Shown here: positions 44,307 through 58,303 of the stretch, piece by piece
How positions within the stretch are numbered: the first letter of the stretch is position 1
Layout: every line of letters begins with the position of its first letter
Assembly: GCF_000471905.2 (NCBI RefSeq)
Contig: NW_006494719.1
Span: forward strand, 930,507-994,506
DNA length: 64,000 bases
Source of the DNA: Amborella trichopoda
Lineage: Eukaryota > Streptophyta > Magnoliopsida > Amborellales > Amborellaceae
Reading direction: 5' to 3'
Position numbers and translations under genes: made by a program
Notes under the pieces: generated by a model
What the model was told of the DNA's origin: nothing
What the model saw: the letters and a program-made list of their open reading frames with translations, nothing else
Database searches by the model: none

Positions 44307-47300
44307 ATAGACATATACGTGTCAAAATCTCCCACTTGGCCATGACAATCGAACATAATAATAAGTCATAGGTAAACTTCTACTTTTGAGTGTGACCTTT
44401 ATAAAAAATTTTATCATGAGGTTTTCTCATGCTTCCGCGGATATGCCACTCATAACAAATCATTATAATTTCCATCATGAGAATTTTCATACTAATATGC
44501 ATTTGTCACTCATGAAAAACAACTGACTTAAATATTTTTAAGCCCCATAAAGCTAGCGTGCTTTTCCACACTTAGACACTTTTTCAATGGGTCAACAATC
44601 ATATCTGATGAGGGCAAGTAACTAATCGGTTATCTCATTTTTCTCAACTATATCCTGAATGAAGTGATATTGTACTTGTGGGTTTTCCTTTGGAGCTATT
44701 TGCTCCACTTTGTATTAATGTAATTACAACTTGATTATGCCAAAATATTTGAATTGGCCCATCGATTATTTGCAGATTCACATCATCTATGAAACACTTT
44801 CTCCCGACAACATAAGTACAACCAATGCTATATGCAATGTACATGGCTTTCTATATGTATCTAACAACACTCCCTTGTTTCTCTTTAGACCAAGAAACAA
44901 CTACACCTCCAAAGAGGAAAACATGCCTTGAGGTAGACTTACTATGGCCATCAAAATCGGCATCTGAATATCCTAAAACTTCTTTGAAAACATAATTTAT
45001 GACACTTTGTTCCATTAATGTACCTTAAAAGTACTTTGACTACTTTCTAATGGGTTATGCTTGAATTACTTTAATATCTACTGACAAGACCTACATCATA
45101 GCTCAAATTTAGTCTTATACATCATACTGCATATACTACACTACTATTAACTTGTGAATATGGTACATTAGGTTTTTCTTGTCATTCAATTAGACAATCT
45201 TTTTACATAATTTTACTCCCTTTTCAACAGGATTTGACAGTGGTTTACAAGTTTCCATATTAGATACATTAATAATAAAATTAAGATATCTCTCTTGGCT
45301 CATGCATGACATTCCAAATTTTCAATCTCTAGTTATTTTTATGCCTAGGACATAAAATATTTTTCTCATATCTTTCATCTCAAACCGCAAAGAGAGTCAT
45401 GACTTAGTCTAATTAATCATTTCTAAGTCATTTCCAGTTAATAGGATATTATCTACATATAATGAGAGTATTGTGAATTTATTCCTACTCTTTAAGATAT
45501 ATACATAATGGTCCAGTCTATTTACTTAATGTCCCATCTGAAGGATAACATCATGAAATGTTAAGTACTATTGTGTTGAAGATTGTTTTAATGACTTATT
45601 TAATAGACTTCACTTTTTTGGCCCTTAATTATGAAGCCCTCAAGTTGCTTTATGTAGATGGTTTCATTTAGTTCGCCATTCAAGAATGTCGTCTTTATAT
45701 CCATTTGGTAAAATTCTAAGCCGTAATAAACAAAGATTGCGAAAATTATTCTAATTGATATAAACGTTGCAACTGGGAACAAGTGTTAACATAATCGATT
45801 CCCTTTATCATGGTAAAACCCTTTGCTACTAACTTAGTTTCAAATTTATCAATATATCCATCATATTTTTAGCTTCTTTTTAAGTACCTATTTTCAACCT
45901 ATAGATTTCCAATCTGAGCACAAATCACATAGATTCCAAACTTTATTTTTCTCAAGAGAATCAAAATTTTAGCTCATGGCATCAAGCCACTCTAGATATC
46001 CTTCTAACTTCATTACACCATTGAAGTCAAAGGGACGATCAATGTCATCTAGGTCAATACACTTATCTACCTCCTCACTCATATAGACATAAAAATCATC
46101 AAGGTATGATGGAGGAGCTCTAGACGTATTTTGACCACTTAACATAATATATGTGAGTACTTCAATATCATCATGTTGATTAAGGTTATCTATATCCATT
46201 ATAGGTGGTGTATCTAAGTCACATATGATCTTAAGTGGATCATCATTATCTACCGCAATTGGGTTCTCTTCCTTAAAGTTTTTTAGGAACTCAACATCTT
46301 TGCTTTCAATGAGTCTCCTATCCTTATGATAAAATTATAGCTCTTTGAGGTATTCTATAAAATTACAAACTATATTCTTATTTTCTAATTTATTTCTTTG
46401 CTAATATGGGATTAAAACATGTGCTAATGACCCCCATTTATCTAAGTTGCTTAGATTAAGTTTTCTACATGTCTACAATTCATATGGGATAAATTCAATT
46501 ACCTTAGTTGGAATCCTATAAGGTATATACATGGTTGTACTCAATGCTTCTCTTCAAAAGGTCTTAGATAGACTAGCATGAGCCATCATGGATCTAGTCA
46601 TTTTATCAGGGTTCTATTAGGCCTTTCAATTATGCCATTTTGTTGTGGTGAAAAAGACATAATGATTTGTTTTTTAATACTCTTTTCTTTGCAATAAATA
46701 TCAATAGCTTCATATATGCAGTCACCTTCGTATCAGTTTTAAGTATTTTGATGTTCATACCTAATTGGTTTTCTATTTTGTTTTTATAATATTTGCAAGA
46801 TTTCTAAAGCTTTTGACTTATGGTGGATTAGATAATATCCAAACTTAAAAAAATTGTCAATGAAAGTGATGAAGTATGACATACCTTTATGAGTTTTAAT
46901 ATTGAGAGGTGACAAAGATCTGAGTGGACCAAATTCATTAACTAACTAGCTCTCTCTCCCCTTTATTGAATGATTTCCTAGTCATTTTTCTTGACAAATA
47001 GTGCTGAAATGTTGGAAATTCTATATTATTTAGATTTGGAATATGACATTTCTTTATTGACCTATTTATTTATTTATTCCTATGTGGCCAAGCCCAATAT
47101 GCCAAGAGTATGCATCAATAACTATTGTGCAATCAACATATCCAGAATAAGTAGAAGCTTAATTATCATCTTTTTAATTTACATGATGAAAGAACAAATT
47201 ATGCTCATCAACCAAGTATCCCAAAGCATAAATTTGACCACACTTTCCAATTAACACTTTCAATGATCGAAAGTGGACTTCAAAGCCATTACGAATATGT

Positions 47301-48260
47301 AGAGGGACATATGTTATATTCCACCTCATATGAGGTACAAAATATACATTATGAGTACAATATCAACTGCCCCTACAGACAACCTACACGATTAGTGCTT
47401 GAATCTATCCACCATTCTTTGATGTCGTGGTCAGCAAGAAAGCACTTTGAAACTACATAAATGGCTTCACGTCTCTTGCTCCCATTTCCGCTATACTTTG
47501 GGTATGTTTCTATAAGTAGCAATTTTTGAAGTGAACTTCCTAACCACATATGAAGCATTTTGGTGGGCACTGTTTAGTCTCTTAGTTGTGGGGCTTGGTT
47601 CCTTATTTTTTAATTTATTGTTCCTTTTATTAAAATTGCCTTTAATTTGTTGTTGTTAAGGGTTGGCTAGATGTGGGAGGACCTTGAGCGAGCATGAATT
47701 CACTCTTTTTATTTTTGTTCTTGTGTTCTTGCTCTTTGGCAAGTTGCATGGGAAGGTCTCCTAAAGTAAGGGATTTGGCATTTAACCTAAGCATTATGAT
47801 TACCATCCTCTATGAAGGTGGAAGACTGTTTAGAATTATAGAAACTTAAATGTGCTCTGGAACTTTATTCCCAGTATTCGCTAGTTCCTTAGCCATGACC
47901 AACATTTTGTTTACAAGGTGTACCGCATTTTCACCCTCCTTTATTTTAAAGGAATTATATTGCCCCAGGAGCAGTTGGAGGTGAGTTCCGATGTTGTGTC
48001 ATATTTTATTTTTAATACTTCTAGCATCTTCTTAAATGTGTCTTAATATTCAAATACCCTAATAAGATCATAATGCATAAAAGTTAGCATTGATGTCTTA
48101 GCTATGAAGTCATCTTTTAAGAATTTTTCTATCTTTTTCTTTTTTTGTTCAGTTGATTTATCACAAACTACTAGTAGGTCTTCTTTGAGTACGTATAAAA
48201 TTATATATTGGATGAGGAGATATTCTATATTCCTCATGTCAAAATTAGTCCCATTTAAAT
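44307..48260 (-). mobile_element. Decayed Ty1/copia retrotransposon interior
   Basis: Minus strand, from gag at the right to the RNase H end at the left, broken by dozens of stops. Recognisable parts are: a gag C-terminus with a damaged knuckle, then a pre-integrase segment with WHIGLGHIGINK (about 47090); an integrase start like LVHSDLCHLSILK (about 46930); and a linker with SGQNTSRAPPSYLDDFYVYM and GYLEWLDAMS (46199-45969). RT follows with KKLKYDGYIDKFETKLVAKG (about 45870-45820) and MDIKTTFLNGELNETIYIKQ (45700-45640, carrying the first catalytic Asp). RNase H-like remains end near 44640, and a polypurine-like AAGTGGGAGA lies at about 44330. The order protease/integrase/RT/RNase H is diagnostic of copia. 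Confidence 0.8.
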
Positions 48261-48960
48261 TTCTATTTTTGATAGTGCTGCTATAACAATTCTACTAGCG
48301 AGGTTATTAGTTATGTTATATATGAGAGGCATAAATAATTTCCAAATTCTAAACAAAATAAATTGTTTAAATAAACTAACTAAAAGTCACCAAAAATAAT
48401 TCAATAAGTTGTCAATACCTGTTATAATGAGCGAACAAGATATAAACAATTAAAATAGAACTCTAATTATCCATACAAAATAGATGGTAATTTTGATTGT
48501 TTCCACCAAATTTCACTAAAATTGTCTATATATCATGTCATCATGCTCTTGGTTTCAAAATAATGGATATCAAAACAGTGATTAAACTTTGGCTAAAATA
48601 TAAATAAGATACGTATCATATAGAAGCTTGAAATAAATATTTCAAGAGCAAAGGATACAAAAATTGGCAGTCCATACTTCTAAAATATTTTTTGGAAAGA
48701 GATTTTAAGTCTCAGAAATAGTGCAGTTTACATCATATTATCTACATCTTCCATTTTCAAGATTTTCATATGTTTATAGATTTACTTGATTTTAACCATT
48801 TTTAAAATTTAAAATTTTATAATTAGAATTAAAAATAGATTTTGAGATAATCCTAAAAATACTTTACATCAAAATTATATACCATGATAAAATTTGAAGG
48901 TGCACCTTACGTCTACAGCTACGGATGCATCCATATGCCAACTGCAACCTTTGTCATTTA
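48261..48960. other. AT-rich DNA with one dispersed repeat copy
   Basis: No gene. About 48720-48910 resembles 24975-25165 (shared AAGATTTTCATATGTTTATAGATTT, then TTATAATTAGAATTAAAAAT, then TTTGAAGGTGCACCTTA). Confidence 0.45.
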
Positions 48961-49214
<254 letters not shown>

Positions 49215-49589
49215 TCTTAAAACCCATGTAAACACGGGGTCTCTCTGGGCTGTCTCTCTCATTGTTATTTAACTCATAGATTTTCTATGTTCTATATAAT
49301 TTAAACAAGTAAAATGTTTAGATATGAGAAAATATATTTCAAGTCATGGAAATAGAATTCATAGATCTGCTCAATCTACACTATTTTTGAAGTTTTAAAT
49401 TTTGTAATTATGAAAATAAATTTTCAAGCAATCATAATCATTTCCAATATTGAAACAACATATTTCAACATTGTTTGAAGGTGCGCCTCACTTTGATTGT
49501 TTAGGGCCTCGAACTTATACAAACCATGCCCTTTAAACAAGATCGTTGATTTTTTTCAAGAGTTAAAATCTAATTTAAGATAAATTCCT

Positions 49590-50520
49590 ACAGGGTTTTA
49601 CATATCACTTCTCAAGTTTTACAAATCATTGCTCTCTTAAAATTTTTGAAAAGAGAAAACAAAACTTTTTAGAGAGAGAAACTATCTAAAAATTTTAGAG
49701 AGAGAAACTATCTCAAATTTCAAGTTTTATAGATCCTTTCTTTCTTAAAATTTTTAGAAAGAGAAATACCTCAATTTTTAAAGGGGGAAACTATCTCAAA
49801 ATTTTTATAGGGGAAATTATCTCAAATTTTAAGCTTTTGAGATATAGATTATCTTAAAATTTTAGAGAAAACAACTACATCAAATTTTAGAGAGAAATTA
49901 CCTAAACGTTTTTAGAGAGAAACCATCTCAACTTTTTTAGTGAGAGAAACTATGTCAAATTTTAAGTTTTAGAGAGAGAAACTATGTCAAATTTTAAGTT
50001 TTAGAGAGAGAAACTATATCAAAATTTAGAGAGAGAAACAATCTGAAACATTTTAGAGAGAAAGCTATCTCAAAATTTGTAGAGAGAAACTATATCAAAT
50101 TTTATGTTTTAGAGAGAGAAAGTATCTGAACCTTTTAAAGAGTGAAACAATATCAAATTTTAGATAGAGAAACTACCTAAACATTTTTCGACAGAGAAAT
50201 TACCTCAAATTTTCTAGAGAAACTATCTCAGATTTTAAGTTTTATAGAGGGAAATTATCTTAAAATTTTAGTGAGAGAAACTATATCAAGTTTTAGAGAT
50301 AAACTACATGAAAAGTTTTAGAGATATAAACTATCTCAAAAGTTTTGAAGAGAGAAATTGTCAACTATCTGAAATTTCAAATTTTTAGAAAAAAATTGTC
50401 TCAAAATTTTTTGGGAGAGAAACTGTATCAAATTTTATTTTTTTAGAAAAAAAACTATCTCAAATTTTTTAGAGAGAGAAACTATATCAAATTTTCAAGT
50501 TTGATATGTTCTCTCTCTGC
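49590..50520. repeat. Degenerate minisatellite, AGAGAGAAACTATCTCAAATTTT units
   Basis: About 30 imperfect units of roughly 26-36 bases carrying TTTTAGAGAGAGAAACTATC followed by TCAAATTTTAAG. Copies vary by small indels and substitutions. There is no open frame of note. Confidence 0.85.
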
Positions 50521-51426
50521 TTGCAATAGCAAACCAAGTTATACAAAAAATGATCCAAACATCAGATTGTATAATGTCAGTACCATTCAAAGCTATCCTT
50601 TTAACATAACCAAGGTTTGACATACTAATATTTTGATTCAAAACCTGGGCTTGTTAACCCACGAAACCAAACAAGCCTTTAATTCATGGCACATAAACTT
50701 TAGCCCTTTGTACAGCCCTTTATTGTTCAAAAAACAATAACAGAAACTTAGATGGAAAACACCTTTGTTAGGAAAATTGTTTCATGCCGGTTGGACCGTA
50801 TTTCTACAGTAGGCGGTCTCAAAGTATAAAGCATCCATCTAGATGCAAATAGGTAGTCCATCTGAAAATAATTGAAACTAATGGTCCAAATGTTTTCTTA
50901 ATAGAATTATTATATATTGTTTTCAAATTTTATTTATTTTTTCATATTCATGATCTCCATATTAGAGATTGAAATAGATTTTTAAGAGGTGACTCATTTT
51001 TACATGAACTCATAGAAATCGTGCCCCTTTTTTTATCCTCTCCCTTTGAAAAGTAAAAGGAAAACAATATAGTACTTTTTGTTTTGTTTTGTGGTTGAAA
51101 CGTTGAAAAGTAAAAGGAAAACAATTAGTGTACAGACTGCAGATAGAAGCTTTACATCGGAGAAAAATAATTATTGTGCCTAAATCTAGAAGATGAACAA
51201 AATATTCACCAGAGCATGAATCACAAATAGCCACTGTGGGAGAGATGGTAATAAGAGAAGTACTAGCATTAAAAAAATTCCAGAATGTGAGTAAGATAGA
51301 ACTTGAATCACTCTGATATTAGTGAAAGAAAAAATTGTTGGAGCGAGGATGAGTGCCAAGCCTAGATTTGAGAGACAATATGTTGTGAGTCTGATGATCA
51401 CAGAGCCCATTTATTGATTCAAGAAC
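50521..51426. other. AT-rich intergenic DNA, insertion target of the LINE
   Basis: Two overlapping minus-strand ORFs of 74 codons (51234-51010 and 51410-51186) are partly hydrophobic, but I do not recognise them. A GTTGAAAAGTAAAAGGAAAA-type word is repeated nearby (51040-51125). No supported gene. Confidence 0.4.
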
Positions 51427-51438
51427 CCTTTAGAGAAA
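51427..51438 (+). repeat. Candidate target-site duplication, left copy
   Basis: CCTTTAGAGAAA here matches 58304-58315, immediately after the LINE poly(A). Confidence 0.6.
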
Positions 51439-52120
51439 ATCTACGAATGGGTGGAGGAAGCTACAGTAATGGCTTGGGTAAAAGAAATTGGGGTGGAGTG
51501 ATTCAAAATAATTTACTGGTAAGGTTTTGGAAAAGTAAACATTGCTCTGGTTTTTCCCACGAAAACCCTTAAATTTCTAGGGCATCTTGTGCTCGAACCC
51601 TAATTTTCGAGGGTTTTTTTGCTTGGATCAGTGTGGGCTTTTGCAAAGAACAATGCAACAGAGAATGAAGCAGCAAGTTAGGAAGCCTTGATCTCCAGCT
51701 AAGCCTTAGACCTGAGGTAAGAGTTACGAGGGCCCAAGGGAAGCTGAGAGAGAGGGGGGTGGAAGAGGTGAACTAGGGGAAAAAAGTGGGGAAGATTTTC
51801 TTGGGTTTCGATAGACGTCTGATACCCTATAATACTTATAGATGATAGGCCTTTGCAGTCTTCACAATTACACTTTAGTCATAAAAAAACCATTAGGGGA
51901 GACCATAGATCGTTGCCTCACCTATGGGGAATTAGAGAGACAAAATGGAGAAACTATAAAGCTCCTTTGGAATTAGAGAAGAGAATGGCTCAGATACTAT
52001 TAATGCACCCTTAGAAAGAGAAACTTGCAAGGAGTGGTACCTCGGTGATTGGATCATTGGACATGGGCCATCTCATTGAAATCATTTGGGGTTTCAATTT
52101 ATCAAATTATCTACAGGTAA

Positions 52121-54231
52121 ATGAGAGGAGATGACTCAATGGATTGGAAATTAGCTGTTGCAAATAAAAAAGAGGAAGTGGTGAAGGGTTTTGAAGCTGT
52201 GAACATTCTTCCCCAGGTGATTTTTGTTAATCACACGGAATGGGAGTTGCTTGAGATTAAAACTGAGTTCTTTATCTCGGGCTCCTTTTCCCCCCCTATT
52301 AAGGATTTTTTTGGCATCTCTGAATGGGCTCAGCGAGGGTGGGAGTTATCTTATCGACCAGATGTTAAGAACATTGGTCCCAACAAAGTAGTTTTCAAGC
52401 TTCGGTCCCAAGAGAAAATTGGTAGGGCGCTATCTAATAGGTTCTGCAGAGTCAGAGGTAGTCTGCTTTCGTTGGACCTATGGAAGGCCTCGGATCATGC
52501 TTCTTTTCATGCGAAGAGGTCTATTTGGATTAAGCTTTGGGGTCTTCCATTATCAGCATGGAATCTAGCTATTATTAAAAAAATAGCAGGTTGTTTTGGC
52601 AATTATCGGGATCTGGATTGGAACTCCTTTCTCAGTCCATGCTGTCATTTTGTACATGTGAAAATGGAGTTTGGTACGAAGATGCATATACCAAGAACTA
52701 TCATGATTTGTATCAATGATGACTTTTTTGAAATCTCAATTACTGATGATGATAATTCTGCTTTCTCTGTGTGTGTCTAGGATAAGTTGCGAGCTGGAGG
52801 TGGGAATTATGATAGGCTCAGTTAATTGGAAAAGATGATTGGAAATTCTTTCGGCATCCCTCGACGCAGTGAAGGGTTGCAGAAAATCCGGAAACAAGGG
52901 AATTTCAATTTTCAATTTTCAATTTTTTGAAAAACCCAAGATTAGTAAGCTATGGATTCCAGTTGGTAGGTTTTCGGATTTTTCGAAGGGTTTCTCAGTG
53001 TAGTTCCGTAATCAGCCAGAAATGAGTTTTAAAGATATGGATAATGGATACAAGTATCGTGGGGAGGCAATTTTGGGTAACCGCCACATTAAGGAAGGTT
53101 CACCACGTTCTTTTGATGGTCTGGTAGGTGCAGCAAATATCCATACTGAAAATGTTTCCAAAAAGATAGATTGGACGCAGGAGGAAGTACCGAAGAGGAC
53201 GGGGCAGATATCCAGTATATCATATGCCATAACATGGCATGTACACCTTCCCTAGATTTCAATTCTGCAGTGGCAAAAAGCCCATTCTCTCTGATACATC
53301 TTTGGAAGGAGGTAGAGCTCAAACACCACCTGTTTAAAACCCTTACAGTCTTCGTTGGCTTGCTGTGTCTTCTAGCGCAACGAAGAATTTCGGTGTGGGG
53401 TGCGAAACAGAAAGCTTCTACGTTGTTCCTCGCTACACTATTGAAATAGAAGATGCATCCTCTACTCTCTCGCCTAGCTTCTACTAAAGGATTGGGAAAG
53501 AAGTCCAGGTCCCGTTTTGACCCTTTTCTTATTGACCCCATTCTGATTGACCCCATGGGTATTGTTGTCCTTGAAGAAGATCCCATGCTGGGCTCTCCTT
53601 CTCTACTGGCGTATGAACCGTGTTTGAGTGTTGAATCTCTCGGTGGAGGTTTGGATGCCTCTGACTCGGTGGAAGCGGTTCCTTTAGAGGTGGTTCCCCA
53701 AGGGGTACAGGTCCAGTCCCCCCATCGTTTGGAGAATGGTCCTGCTCAGCCTTCGATGGGGGATCATAAGATTCCCGATGGTACACCTTTGGTGGACTAA
53801 ATTATCTTTGATATGGGCATGGATAACGTGCCTCTTGCAATAGTGATGGAAGGGATTAAGGAGAGGCGCCGAGCTAAGGTCTCAAATGTTGCAAAAGGAG
53901 TTGATCCACCGAAGTCGGTCACCAAGACACCAGTTAAATCTGTTGAAAAGGGAAAGAAGAAGAAGGCTGATGCTAAAAACTTTGTGCATGATATTCGTTC
54001 GTCTGTAAGACTCCAAGCTCGGGGTGTCATCAAAAGGGACCCGTCGGCTGCGATCATTTTCCGATATAACTTAGTGGTAGATGTGGACTCTGAGCTAAGC
54101 TCTTCCTCCAGTGATGAAGAACAGGTTGCTGATTTGATGATGGAGGAGTTGCATTTGGCCTCTGGTCTTGATGGACCAGTTTCATCCTCTTACCCGCTCC
54201 TCTTTAATGAAGTTTATCTCTTAGAATGTTA
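52121..54231 (+). pseudogene. LINE ORF1 (DUF4283-type nucleic-acid-binding protein), broken
   Basis: The first piece (52121-52780, 219 codons) resembles the DUF4283 domain at the start of plant L1 ORF1, with FKLRSQEKIGRALSNRF and SIWIKLWGLPLSAWN. Later pieces (53453-53800, 53813-54232) form a Pro/Ser-rich linker, then a basic stretch (VEKGKKKKADAK) and an acidic Ser-rich tail (SSSSDEEQ). I do not see the CCHC knuckle that normally follows DUF4283; it may be lost in the broken stretch 52781-53450. The role in the family is RNA binding and nucleoprotein formation. The end overlaps the ORF2 start by about 25 bases. Confidence 0.65.
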
Positions 54232-57200
54232 GAGGTTTGGGTAACCCGTTAAGGAAAAGGGATATTCTTTTTTTAGTTTCTAAATTTAAACTTGTGGTTT
54301 TGATACTTCAAGAGACCAAACTCCCTAGCCCTAATGTTTCAGGGGTTAGAAAGATTTGGGGCCCTGGTGCAGTAGCTTTTGCTGGTATTGATGCTTGTGG
54401 AGCATCTGGTGGCTTGTGGGTATTATGGGATCCCACAGTTATTCATAATTTTGCCACAATTAAGAAGGATTTCTTTTTGCTATTGAGTTTTTGTGGTCCG
54501 AAAGTGGGGTTTAAATGGAACTTTGTGAATGTGTGTGGACCCTCTTTGTTGGCTCTGAAAGAATGTTTTCTCTTTGATTTAAGTTCTATTGTTCAATCGT
54601 TTGAATTTCTTGTGATTGTGGGTGGAGATTTTAATTTAATTAGGTAGTCTGATGATTATTTGTCGGCAAATCCTATTAATACTTCAATGAGATGGTTTAA
54701 TAGGTTTATAGAGAATCATTCTTTTTATGGACCCCCCTATTATTGGTGCTAGATTCACCTGGTCCAATAATAGTTTGTCTAACTTGGCCATGTCTAAGCT
54801 GGATAGATTTCTGCTATCTATGGAATGGCTGGAAGAGTATCCTTTATCTTTTGTTAGGGCTCTTCCGAGACTTTCCTTGGATCATTGTCCTATACTTCTT
54901 CATACTGGATTGTTGAAAGGGGGTCCTAAGCCATTCAGGTTGGATTTGAGTTGGCTACAAGAGAAAGAGGTGGTTGACCTTATTAGAAGTACTTGGGTGA
55001 ATACAGTCGTTCAAGCTACCAGTTGAATAGTAAGCTTTTAAATATCAAGCACAAATTGATTAAATGGAAACGAGATAACAAATTCGATATTAAGGCCAAA
55101 ATTGATGCGGTAATGTCAGATTTGTAGGCTTTAGATCTGAGTACCCAGGATGCTGGGGTACTATTTGAACAGGCTCTTTTGGAGCGCAACTTGAAATGTA
55201 TGGAATTGGAGAAGCTTCGTAAATCTGAGGAGATTTACTGGCTAAATGGCTTAAAGAAGGGGATCTAAATACTAAGTTTTTTCATGCAATTGCTAGTGCG
55301 AGGAGGTAAAATGATATCTCAGGCTTATCAATTCCTGGTATTGACTCAGAGAATGAAAATGCAGTTGAAAATGCAGTGATAAATTATTTTAAAAAAGCTT
55401 TCACTAAAGAAGTAAATGTTACCCCTTCTTTGAATAGAGTCTCATTCAAAAGTTTGTCTTTATAATTGAAATATGAGTTGGAAAGGGAGGTTACAAGAAA
55501 GGAGTTACATAAGATAGTCTTTGCTTGACCTGGAGACAAGGCGCCAGGACCTGATGGCTTCCCTATGGTTTGTTTTTATAAATTCTGGAATTTGGTTAAA
55601 GGGGAAGTCTTAGAATTTGTTAAAAGCTTTATAATCAGGGGGAAAATTTTTAAAGGGGTAAATTCTACCTTTTTGGCTCTGGTACCGAAGAAGAAGATGA
55701 TCTCAAATCTCTCAGATATCAAACTAATCAGTCTATTGACTAGTTTGTATAAGATTGTTGCAAAAGTATTGGCAGAGAGGTTGAAAGTGGTTCTGCCTCT
55801 TCTCATCTCTAGTACCCAGTCCGCTTTTATCCAGGATCATCAAATTACGGATAGTGTATTGGTGGCCCAAGAATGCATTCATTCTAGAGTTATTAGCAAG
55901 AACCCGGGTATTCTCTTTAAGCTGGATATAGAAAAAGCTTATGACCAGGTCGAATGGGGAGTCTTATTAGAAATTCTATGGGCAATGGGCTTTGGTGAGA
56001 GATGGAGGTCATGGATTTTTGGGTGCCTTTCTTCTGTACATTTATCAGTCCTTTTTAAAGGTAGTCCCACTGGTTTCTTCAATGCCTCTAGAGGGTTGCA
56101 ATAAGGGGATCCTCTCTTTCCTTTCCTCTTTACAATCTATGTTGAATGTTTTAGTTTAATGCTAAATAGGGTAGAAACTTTGGGTCATTTTACTGGATTT
56201 CAGGTTCTAACTCTAATATTCAAATCTTCCATCTTCAATATGCTGATGATACCTTTATTTTCTGTGAGGCAGAGTCATCACAAGTTTCAAATATTGTCAG
56301 ATTCTTGGAAATTTGTAAAGTTACTTTGGGACTTAAAGTTAATTTCCATAAGTCTTCCATGGTTGGGATTAACTGTTCTGAGGAAGTGAGATATGAGTTA
56401 GCACATTTGATGGGGTGTAAGGTAGGAACCTTTCCTATTACTTATCTTGGTATTCCTATCTTGGATTTGAGACTTTCTATTGAAGTCAGGGATATTGTGC
56501 TTGAAAGAGTTCAATTTAAATTGGATCTTTGGAAGCACAAATACCTCTCGTTTGGTGGAAGGGTCACATTGCTGAGATCTTGTCTAGCCAATCTCCCAAT
56601 CTATCAAATATCTTTGATAAATATGCATGCTTCAGTTGCACAAAAATTAGAGAAAATGATGCGAGACTTCTTGTGAGGTTCTAGCCTTGATATAAAGAAG
56701 TTTCACTTGCTAAGGTGGGATAAAGTTTGTACGCTGAAGAAAGAAGAAGGTTTGGGTATAAGAAAGATAAGGGTGTTTAACCAGACACTTTTATGTAAAT
56801 GGTAGTGGCGAAGTTTACAGTTCAAAAACCATCTTTGGTTTAAAGTACTTTTGGCTAAATATGGGATAGATAGATTCCGAATGTGGTTGGGTAATGGACA
56901 TGAGAGGGAAGTGTCATAGGTTTGGAAGGTTATCTACAAATGTAGGCTGCTTGTTTCAGAATATTATAGGTGGAATATTGGTTGTGGCAGTCAAGAACTT
57001 TTATGGCACCATAAATGGATAGGGGATTACCCAGCCCAATTTGACAGTTAGTGATACTCTAAAAAGAAGGGGTATGCAAACTTCTTGGAATATTTCTCTA
57101 TCTTATGCCCGGCTGAGCATTGTCCTTCTTTCCCAATGGTGAGCTTTAATGGAAACTTTGGATAAAGCATATGTTGCAGTTAAAGCAGATGATGAAATTA

Positions 57201-58250
57201 TTTGGGAGACCAAAAGTGATGGGATGTTCTTTGTTATATTGTTTCACGATAGGCTGAGATGGTCCAATCCAAAAGTAGCACAAATTTGGAAGTGGCCTAT
57301 CCCGCATAAGGTGCATGGTTTTATTCGGTTGTATCTCTAAATAAGATTTTAACCATTGACAACTTGACAAAAGGGAAAAAATCTTGCCCAATGTCTGTTT
57401 ACTGTGTAAAGCTAATGGGAAGTCGGGTGCACACTTGCTTATTCACTGTTTTTTTACAGCACAAATTTGGAACTGGTTGTTTGGCACTCCTAGGGTTCAT
57501 ATGGTGCTTCCTCAATTGGTTGAAGGGATTGTTTGTAAATTCTCCATCGCCCATTTGCCTGTGACAGGTAAATCAATTTGAAAAATCTCTAAAGTTGTCA
57601 TCCTTTGGGAAACCTAGATGGAGAGGAATAGAAAAACCTTTGAAGGTAACTCCCTACCCTTTGAGAAACTTTTAACCAACATCAAGCACTCGATTTGGTT
57701 ATGGTTGTCTGTGACAAAAGAAGGGTGGGGGATTTCAAAAGTTGATGTGATGATAAACCTTAGCAGCCTCTTTCTCCTTGGGTGTGCTCGTAGTAGACCA
57801 CGATATTTTTGGACTGCTCCTTCTGCTGGAAGTATTAAGTTTAACTTTGATGGGAGTTCTCTGGGAAACCCAGGTATTGCTGGAATTGGTGGTGTAGTGC
57901 GTGATTCCTTGGGTTCCATGATTCTCTCCTTTGCTGGTCCGATTGGGGACAAAATAGTAAATTATGCTGAATTAAGTGCTCTGTTGTTTGGGGTGAAAAT
58001 TTTATTTGAGAAGAATCTGAGAACTAATGTTTGGGTTGAAGGGGATTCTTTGAATGTGATTAAGTGGTGCAAAAAAGAATAACCGGTTCCATGAGAGCTC
58101 CGTTATCTTTGGTTGCAAATCATGGATTTGGTCGAACTATTTTCTTTTTCCTTCTCCGATGTTTACCTAGACGCAAACTCACTAGCTGACTCTTTGGCTA
58201 AGGGAGGTGCTTCGTTGCCTTCGCTTTTGATCTCCTCTGATGTAATATCT
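54207..58250 (+). pseudogene. LINE ORF2: endonuclease, reverse transcriptase, RNase H, broken
   Basis: Starts at ATG 54207. The sixth codon is TAG where the family has Trp before NVRGLGNP. Endonuclease: ILQETKL (catalytic Glu), GGDFNLIR, FTWSNNSLSNLAMSKLDRF, and LDHCPI where SDH is normal, so one catalytic residue is changed. RT: APGPDGFPMVCFYKFW, FKLDIEKAYDQVEW (first Asp), QSAFIQDHQITDS, then a stop before GDPLS, and YADD in QYADDTFIFC (about 56240). Next come GGRVTLLRSCLANLP and a zinc-binding RVT module with VCLLCKANGKSGAHLLIHC (57384-57480). The final RNase H has FNFDGSSLGNPG, NYAELSAL, VEGDS and ANSLADSLAKGG (57780-58230). At least ten stops or shifts are present. It would be the catalytic protein for target-primed reverse transcription. 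Confidence 0.88.
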
Positions 58251-58303
58251 TTTAATTAGTCATCAATAACAGTTTTAAACATTTGTCCCAAAGAAAAAAA
58301 AAA

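Larger units (their letters stand above)
51439..58303 (+). mobile_element. L1-type LINE retrotransposon, near full length, inactive
   Basis: About 6.87 kb on the plus strand, from the base after the left candidate target duplication to the end of the poly(A) tract (58290-58303). It contains ORF1, then ORF2 with endonuclease, RT, zinc-binding RVT domain and RNase H, in the usual plant L1 order. A 12 bp candidate target-site duplication (51427-51438 and 58304-58315) supports these ends and suggests insertion by target-primed reverse transcription with no 5' truncation. Stops in both ORFs make it inactive. Confidence 0.85.

Noticed and set aside
51010-51410. Hydrophobic minus-strand ORFs that might be a small membrane protein
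   Set aside because: Two overlapping frames in AT-rich DNA, no recognisable family, no start context; hydrophobicity is expected from T-rich codons.
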